DNA of 10,960 nt from Clostridiales bacterium (GTDB lineage: Bacteria > Bacillota > Clostridia > Lachnospirales > JAITVM01), in NCBI GenBank assembly GCA_031285815.1, contig JAITVM010000225.1, positions 1 through 10,960 of the forward strand. The letters run 5' to 3'. Position 1 is the stretch's first letter. Each line of letters starts with the position of its first letter. Below are positions 6,436 through 10,960 of the stretch, one piece after another. A program made the translations under genes and the position numbers. The notes under the pieces were generated by a model. That model did no database searches. It saw only the letters and a list, made by a program, of their open reading frames with translations, and was not told the origin of the DNA.

Positions 6436-6615
6436 TTATTTCTCTGTTAAATATGGTGAATTTTTGATTTCAGATATATCCCATTTATTTGGGTTGGTTT
6501 GGCCCAGTAAACATTCCAGCGTTTGGCCGCCAAGTGGGCATGTGTTGCAATCCTGTGCCTTTCTGCATGTTTTCTTAAGTGTTTTTAATGATTTAAATAT
6601 TTTTTTCTGCTTCAT
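6436..6615 (-). CDS. Small four-cysteine protein (59 residues)
   Basis: The minus strand encodes 59 residues from ATG (6613-6615) to TAA (6436-6438). An AAGGGAG ribosome binding site lies 8 bases upstream, which is strong support for such a short gene. The N-terminus is very basic (MKQKKIFKSLKTLKK). Cysteines at 17, 23, 26 and 35 form C-x5-C-x2-C-x8-C within TCRKAQDCNTCPLGG and LECLLGQ, followed by NPNKWDISEI. The spacing and the CPL...CLL...P..WDI order recall small Cys-rich proteins encoded in Firmicute phages and prophages; this is from memory, not a search. Metal (zinc) binding is plausible from the four Cys. There is no signal peptide. No other phage gene is near. The opposite strand has a 78-codon open frame here (6422-6658) without a ribosome binding site. 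The function is unknown. Confidence 0.75.
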   Translation of the reverse strand: MKQKKIFKSLKTLKKTCRKAQDCNTCPLGGQTLECLLGQTNPNKWDISEIKNSPYLTEK

Positions 6616-6669
6616 AAAAACATCTCCCTTATTTCTTACAAATTATTATCGTCTTTAATACCCCTAAAT

Positions 6670-6675
6670 ATTATA
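6670..6675 (-). promoter_or_regulatory. Candidate -10 of the small Cys-rich gene
   Basis: A TATAAT on the minus strand lies about 55 bases upstream of the start codon. The -35 region (TCAAAC at 17-base spacing) is poor. This is the only likely element in the AT-rich stretch 6616-6725. Confidence 0.3.
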
Positions 6676-6725
6676 GATATAAAACTATTTTGGTTTGAAA
6701 ATCCTGTAGATACGCTCTTATAGCC

Positions 6726-6754
6726 TTGACAAAATATTAAATATTTGTTAGATT
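6726..6754 (+). promoter_or_regulatory. sigma-A promoter of the glyS T-box transcript
   Basis: A perfect TTGACA (6726-6731), a 17-base spacer and TAGATT (6749-6754). Transcription would begin near 6761, about 20-25 bases before the first conserved T-box bases. Confidence 0.75.
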
Positions 6755-6781
6755 ATTAATCGTAAAATTATATATGCCATG

Positions 6782-6956
6782 TTGATAAAGAAGAGTAGCC
6801 TATACTAATTTTAAGCGATTGGAAGTTGGTGCGAGTTCCAAAATTTAGTATTGGCGAAAGGGGCTTTTGAATGGCATTTCTTTGAGTGGGCCGGCAAGCC
6901 GGCCAATAAGGGTGGAACCACGGAGCCTTTCGTCCCTTGCTGGGAGGGGCTTTTTT
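6782..6956 (+). ncRNA. Glycine T-box riboswitch (tRNA-Gly sensing leader)
   Basis: The leader contains the T-box core AAGGGTGGAACCACGG (6908-6923). Upstream, AAGAAGAGTAG begins Stem I; ATACTA (6802-6807) pairs with TAGTAT (6846-6851), and the distal part has GGAAGTTGGTGCGAGTTCC. Directly after the pairing lies GGC (6853-6855), a glycine codon at the expected specifier position. The bulge bases TGGA (6913-6916) would pair with an uncharged tRNA 3' end UCCA, which fits tRNA-Gly with discriminator U. GGCCGGC-AA-GCCGGCC (6889-6904) forms Stem III. AAGGG (6908-6912) can pair with CCCTT (6934-6938) as antiterminator, exclusive with the terminator at 6924-6956. Uncharged tRNA-Gly should thus switch on glyS. 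Confidence 0.95.
6924..6956 (+). terminator. T-box regulated intrinsic terminator
   Basis: AGCCTT pairs with GGGGCT and TCCC with GGGA around a TTGCT loop, followed by six T (6951-6956). It shares bases 6934-6938 with the antiterminator, so only one of the two structures can form. Confidence 0.9.
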
Positions 6957-6997
6957 ATTTGTGTATAAATATTTTAAATTACGGGAGGTTATAGTTT

Positions 6998-8380
6998 ATG
7001 GAGAAATCGATGGATAAAATTGTTGCGCTTTGTAAAAATAGGGGCTTTGTTTTTCCCGGCTCAGAAATTTATGGCGGCTTGGCAAATAGCTGGGATTACG
7101 GCCCACTTGGTGTAGAGCTCAAAAATAATGTAAAAAGGGCTTGGTGGAAAAAATTTATCCAAGAGCCCGATTTAAATGTTGGTTTAGACTCCGCTATTTT
7201 AATGAATACATCTGTTTGGGAGGCAAGTGGCCATGTTGGCGGTTTTTCAGACCCCCTTATGGATTGCAAGGAATGTAAGGAACGTTTTAGGGCTGACAAG
7301 CTTATTGAAGATTTTATGCACGAAACGGGTGCGGAATCAGTTGTTGATGGTTGGCCGAATGAAAAGATGAAACAATTTATAGATGATAATGGAATAAATT
7401 GCCCTTCTTGCGGTAAACATAATTTTACAGATATCCGCCAGTTTAATTTAATGTTTAAAACACATGCCGGCGTGACAGACGAAAGTAAGAATGTTGTTTA
7501 TTTAAGGCCGGAAACGGCTCAAGGTATTTTTGTTAATTTTAAAAATGCCCAGCGTACGTCCAGAAAAAAATTGCCGCTTGGCATAGGCCAAATCGGCAAA
7601 TCATTCAGGAACGAAATAACACCGGGTAATTTTATTTTTAGGATTAGGGAATTTGAGCAAATGGAGCTTGAATTTTTTTGTAAGCCCGGTACAGATTTAG
7701 AATGGTTTGCATATTGGAAACAATTTTGTATTGATTGGCTTAAAGGGCTTAATATATCTGAAGAAAGTATGCGCATTAGGGACCATAGCCCAGAGGAATT
7801 ATCCCATTATTCTGTAGCTACAACAGATATTGAATTTAAGTTCCCGTTTGGGTGGGGTGAACTATGGGGCATAGCAGATAGGACGGATTTTGATTTAAAA
7901 CAGCATATGGAACACTCGGGCGAAGATATGAACTATTTTGATATAGAAACAAATGAAAAATATATCCCTTATTGTGTTGAGCCGTCACTAGGTGCCGATA
8001 GGGTTACGCTTGCGTTTTTATGTGAAGCATATGACGAAGAGGAATTGAAGGACGGCTCAACCCGGACAGTACTCCGGCTGCACCCAGCCCTTGCCCCTGT
8101 AAAAATAGCCGTACTTCCAATATCAAAAAAATTATCACAACAGGCCATCCCAATTTACAAAGAGTTGTGCAAATATTATAATTGTGAATATGATGAAACA
8201 CAAGCTTTAGGCCGTAGGTATAGGCGCCAAGATGAAATTGGTACACCTTTCTGCGTTACTTATGATTTTGATTCTGTAGAGGACAATTGCGTAACAATAC
8301 GCGAGCGTGACTCGATGGAACAAGTGCGTGTTAAGGTTTCTGAGCTTAAAAATTATTTTGATGAAAAATTGTTTTTCTAA
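6998..8380 (+). CDS. glyS: Glycyl-tRNA synthetase, homodimeric (GlyQS type)
   Basis: A 460-residue class II aminoacyl-tRNA synthetase that charges tRNA-Gly with glycine in the cytosol, using ATP. It is the alpha2 form (also called glyQS), not the separate alpha/beta subunits. Visible marks: the N-terminal GSEIYGGLANSWDYGPLG (residues 21-38); two CxxC pairs (C90/C93 and C135/C138) that make a zinc knuckle; YLRPETAQGIF; motif 2 around SFRNEITPGNFIFRIREFEQ (202-221); motif 3 VEPSLGADRVTLAF (327-340); and a C-terminal anticodon-binding domain from about 362 with GRRYRRQDEIGTPFCVT. The length is typical and no key motif is missing. The start has GGGAGG (6983-6988) nine bases before ATG; a second ATG four codons later is less well placed. 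Expression is controlled by the T-box upstream. Confidence 0.98.
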   Translation: MEKSMDKIVALCKNRGFVFPGSEIYGGLANSWDYGPLGVELKNNVKRAWWKKFIQEPDLNVGLDSAILMNTSVWEASGHVGGFSDPLMDCKECKERFRADKLIEDFMHETGAESVVDGWPNEKMKQFIDDNGINCPSCGKHNFTDIRQFNLMFKTHAGVTDESKNVVYLRPETAQGIFVNFKNAQRTSRKKLPLGIGQIGKSFRNEITPGNFIFRIREFEQMELEFFCKPGTDLEWFAYWKQFCIDWLKGLNISEESMRIRDHSPEELSHYSVATTDIEFKFPFGWGELWGIADRTDFDLKQHMEHSGEDMNYFDIETNEKYIPYCVEPSLGADRVTLAFLCEAYDEEELKDGSTRTVLRLHPALAPVKIAVLPISKKLSQQAIPIYKELCKYYNCEYDETQALGRRYRRQDEIGTPFCVTYDFDSVEDNCVTIRERDSMEQVRVKVSELKNYFDEKLFF

Positions 8381-8392
8381 TAACAATTTTTT
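8364..8392 (+). terminator. Weak AT-rich hairpin at the glyS 3' end
   Basis: AAAAATTGTT (8364-8373) and AACAATTTTT (8382-8391) pair perfectly over 10 bp around an 8-base loop containing the glyS stop codon, ending in a T-run. The stem has only two G-C pairs, so termination is probably partial and read-through into ppdK is likely. Confidence 0.4.
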
Positions 8393-8400
8393 AATATATA

Positions 8401-8409
8401 TGTTATAAT
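8401..8409 (+). promoter_or_regulatory. Extended -10 promoter candidate for ppdK
   Basis: TGTTATAAT is a perfect extended -10 (TGN-TATAAT), about 70 bases before the ppdK start. The -35 region overlaps the glyS hairpin and is poor (TAACAA), which extended -10 promoters tolerate. A small CGCT-CGCA-AGCG hairpin follows in the leader. Confidence 0.5.
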
Positions 8410-8477
8410 GTTTTCGAATCGCTCGCAAGCGTTATAAAGGCTAGGTAATTTAATTTATTATAGGAGGTTTTTAACTA

Positions 8478-10960
8478 ATGAGCATTAAGTATGTATACAT
8501 GTTTAGTGAAGGAAATGCTTCAATGAAAAACTTATTGGGCGGCAAAGGGTCTAACCTTGCAGAAATGACTAATTTAGGTTTGCCTGTGCCTCAAGGGTTT
8601 ATTGTTACAACAGAAGCTTGTACCCTTTACAATACTTCCGGGAAAGTTTTATCAGAAGATATTAGGAAGCAAATTAATGATTCTATGGTTAAATTGGAAA
8701 AAATTTCAGGCAAAACCTTTGGCGACATTGAAAACCCTCTTTTAGTTTCTGTACGTTCTGGTGCAAGGGCTTCCATGCCTGGCATGATGGATACAGTTTT
8801 AAACCTGGGGCTTAATGACCAAGCAGTTGAAGGCCTTTCTAAAAAATCTAATAACCCTAGGTTTGCTTATGACTCTTATAGAAGGTTTATTATGATGTTC
8901 TCTGACGTCGTAATAGGTGTCCATAAATCTAAATTCGAACGTGTTTTTGATGAGTATAAAGAGAAAAAAGGCTACACAGACGATTTACAGTTAGATGCTG
9001 ATGATTTAAAAGAAGTATGCCAAATTTTTAAAGAGATTTATATTAAAGAAACTGGCAATGAATTCCCGAATGACGCTAAAGAGCAGCTGTTCGAAGCAGT
9101 ATGTGCTGTTTTCCGTTCTTGGGACAACCCAAGGGCTTTCGTATACAGGCGCATGAATGAAATCCCTTATGAATGGGGCACTGCAGTTAACGTGCAAGAA
9201 ATGGTATTTGGCAATTTAGGTGAGACATCTGGTACAGGTGTTGTGTTTACAAGGAACGCAGCAACCGGCGAAAATAAAATTTATGGCGAGTATATGATGA
9301 ATGCACAAGGTGAAGACGTTGTTGCAGGTATCCGTACCCCAAAACCATTTACCGACCTTTCTGAAGAAATGCCGGAAGTTTATAATGAGTTCATTAAGCA
9401 CGCTAAATTTTTAGAGAACCATTATAAAGACATGCAAGATATGGAAATGACTATAGAAGATAAAAAACTTTATATACTTCAAACTAGGAACGGAAAAAGG
9501 ACTGCCCAAGCTGCACTCCGGATAGCTGTAGAAATGGTAGCCGAAGGCTTGATTACAGAAAAAGAGGCAGTACTTAAAGTTGACCCTAAACAATTAGACC
9601 AATTATTGCACCCAATGTTTGATACTGCCGCTTTAAAAGCTGCTAAACCACTTGGAAAAGGCTTGCCTGCTTCCCCGGGCGCCGCTGCAGGTAAAGCTTA
9701 TTTTACTGCAGAGGATGCGAAAAGCGCTGCTGACAGGGGCGAACGTGTAATACTCGTTAGGCTTGAAACTTCCCCTGAAGATATTGAAGGTATGCATGCA
9801 TCTAAAGGCGTACTTACCGTACGTGGCGGCATGACTTCCCATGCTGCTGTTGTTGCACGTGGTATGGGTACTTGCTGTGTGTCCGGTTGCGAGCAAATAA
9901 AAATGAATGAAGAAGAAAAATATTTTGAACTCAGCGGAAGGACAATCAAAGAAGGGGATTATGTTTCTTTGGACGGCTCCACAGGCCAAATTTATGGTGA
10001 AGACATAGCTACTGTTGAAGCAGAAATTTCAGGCGACTTTGCTAAATTTATGGCTTGGGCAGACCAATATAGGAAACTCGGGGTCAGGACAAATGCAGAT
10101 ACCCCTAAAGATGCAAGAAAAGCCCTTGAATTTGGTGCGGAAGGTATTGGCCTTACACGTACTGAGCATATGTTCTTTGATGAAGAGCGTATCCCTAAAT
10201 TTAGGGTAATGATACTTTCTGATTCGGAAGATGAGAGAAGGAAAGCGTTAGAAGAAATCCTCCCATTTCAAAAATCAGATTTTGTTGGCATATATGAGGC
10301 TATGGAAAGCCGCCCAGTTACTATCCGTTTGCTTGACCCGCCATTACATGAATTCTTGCCACATACAGACGCAGAATATGAAGCGCTGGGCAAAATGATG
10401 GGCAAATCTGTGGATGGGCTTAAATTAAAAGCTTCTTCCCTGCATGAGCTTAACCCTATGATGGGCCATAGAGGTTGCCGTTTGGCAGTTTCTTATCCAG
10501 AAATAGCTGAGATGCAAGCAAAAGCAATTATTGAAGCGGCTATTGAAGTTAAGAAAAATAAAGGCTTTGATATTGTCCCAGAAATTATGGTACCTTTAGT
10601 TGGCGATGTTAAAGAGTTGCGTTATGTAAAAGAAATAATTGACAAAGTAGCTAAAAAAATTATAGAAGAATCAGGTATTGAATTAAAATATATGGTTGGG
10701 ACAATGATAGAAATACCACGTGCTTGCCTTACTGCTGATGATGTAGCTAAAGAGGCTGAATTCTTCTCTTTTGGTACAAACGACTTAACCCAGATGACTT
10801 ATGGTTTGTCACGTGACGACGCTGGTAAAATCCTCAACGATTATATTGATAAGAATATTTATGAAGGCGACCCAACAGCAAGGCTTGACCAAACAGGCGT
10901 TGGCCAGTTAATGCAAATCGCTGTGGAAAAAGGCAAGGCTACACGCCCTGATATTAAATT
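8478..10960 (+). CDS. ppdK: Pyruvate, phosphate dikinase (partial, C-terminus beyond window)
   Basis: 827 codons are open from ATG to the window edge; the enzyme is usually about 875 residues. It interconverts pyruvate, ATP and phosphate with PEP, AMP and pyrophosphate, in the cytosol. Residue numbers coincide with the well-studied Clostridium symbiosum enzyme: E323, Q335 and R337 in the ATP-grasp domain; the phosphohistidine H455 within GGMTSHAAVVARGMG; and R561, R617, E745 and N768 in the C-terminal PEP/pyruvate barrel (NPMMGHRGCRL and SFGTNDLTQMTYGLSRDDAG are present). Cys831, the proton donor, would lie four codons past the edge. No internal stop or frameshift was seen. An AGGAGG site lies 10 bases before ATG. 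In anaerobes the enzyme often works in pyrophosphate-linked glycolysis. It follows glyS by 97 bases. PEP synthase is excluded by the numbering and motifs. Confidence 0.98.
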   Translation, partial: MSIKYVYMFSEGNASMKNLLGGKGSNLAEMTNLGLPVPQGFIVTTEACTLYNTSGKVLSEDIRKQINDSMVKLEKISGKTFGDIENPLLVSVRSGARASMPGMMDTVLNLGLNDQAVEGLSKKSNNPRFAYDSYRRFIMMFSDVVIGVHKSKFERVFDEYKEKKGYTDDLQLDADDLKEVCQIFKEIYIKETGNEFPNDAKEQLFEAVCAVFRSWDNPRAFVYRRMNEIPYEWGTAVNVQEMVFGNLGETSGTGVVFTRNAATGENKIYGEYMMNAQGEDVVAGIRTPKPFTDLSEEMPEVYNEFIKHAKFLENHYKDMQDMEMTIEDKKLYILQTRNGKRTAQAALRIAVEMVAEGLITEKEAVLKVDPKQLDQLLHPMFDTAALKAAKPLGKGLPASPGAAAGKAYFTAEDAKSAADRGERVILVRLETSPEDIEGMHASKGVLTVRGGMTSHAAVVARGMGTCCVSGCEQIKMNEEEKYFELSGRTIKEGDYVSLDGSTGQIYGEDIATVEAEISGDFAKFMAWADQYRKLGVRTNADTPKDARKALEFGAEGIGLTRTEHMFFDEERIPKFRVMILSDSEDERRKALEEILPFQKSDFVGIYEAMESRPVTIRLLDPPLHEFLPHTDAEYEALGKMMGKSVDGLKLKASSLHELNPMMGHRGCRLAVSYPEIAEMQAKAIIEAAIEVKKNKGFDIVPEIMVPLVGDVKELRYVKEIIDKVAKKIIEESGIELKYMVGTMIEIPRACLTADDVAKEAEFFSFGTNDLTQMTYGLSRDDAGKILNDYIDKNIYEGDPTARLDQTGVGQLMQIAVEKGKATRPDIK

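Noticed and set aside
6422..6658. 78-codon plus-strand open frame
   Set aside because: Opposite strand of the small Cys-rich gene; no ribosome binding site. The minus-strand frame has one and a coherent Cys pattern.
9633..9989. Minus-strand open frames of 118 and 83 codons inside ppdK, and similar ones inside glyS
   Set aside because: Antisense shadows of strongly conserved enzyme sequence; no independent start signals.
8478..10960. PEP synthase or PTS enzyme I instead of ppdK
   Set aside because: Motif order, residue numbering (E323, R337, H455, R561, R617, E745, N768) and the TSHAAVVARGMG context match pyruvate phosphate dikinase.

Overview
The window looks like chromosomal DNA of a low-GC Gram-positive anaerobe, most likely a spore-forming member of the Clostridia. 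The evidence is a T-box leader in front of a homodimeric (GlyQS-type) glycyl-tRNA synthetase, a pyruvate phosphate dikinase whose residue numbering matches the Clostridium symbiosum enzyme, a SpoIID-like/peptidoglycan-binding protein of a clostridial type, a DUF2812 membrane protein, a clostridial AraC/GyrI-type regulator, strong purine-rich ribosome binding sites and AT-rich intergenic DNA. The species cannot be told from the sequence alone.

Layout. 1-488 (-): 5' part of a YugP-family membrane zinc metallopeptidase, cut by the window edge, with a good promoter at 559-587. 489-1238: about 750 bases with no intact gene; it holds a probable frameshifted gene remnant on the minus strand (645-990), a short direct repeat, a strong GC-rich hairpin (1017-1075) and a small inverted repeat (1114-1128). 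1239-2183 (+): AraC-family regulator with a GyrI-like effector domain. 2207-2250: a 19-bp-stem bidirectional terminator shared with the convergent gene 2248-4794 (-), a large protein with a SpoIID-like domain and five peptidoglycan-binding repeats. 4795-5005: divergent promoter region. 5006-6334 (+): DUF2812 membrane protein, translated from an internal ATG rather than the upstream GTG. 6367-6399: hairpin between convergent genes. 6436-6615 (-): a 59-residue four-cysteine protein that is easily missed. 6726-6956: sigma-A-type promoter and glycine T-box riboswitch. 6998-8380 (+): glyS. 8478-10960 (+): ppdK, cut by the right edge.

How they work together. glyS and ppdK are housekeeping genes in the same direction, 97 bases apart; glyS is controlled by tRNA-Gly charging through the T-box, and ppdK has its own extended -10 candidate but may also be read through from glyS. 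The left two thirds is a mosaic of single-gene units in alternating directions (envelope protease, regulator, wall/spore protein, membrane sensor-like protein, small Cys-rich protein) with no sign of one joint pathway. No CRISPR array, transposase, integrase, toxin-antitoxin pair or recognised defence system was seen. The points most worth following up are the small Cys-rich gene, the gene remnant, the palindrome inside the DUF2812 promoter and the SpoIID/peptidoglycan-binding architecture.
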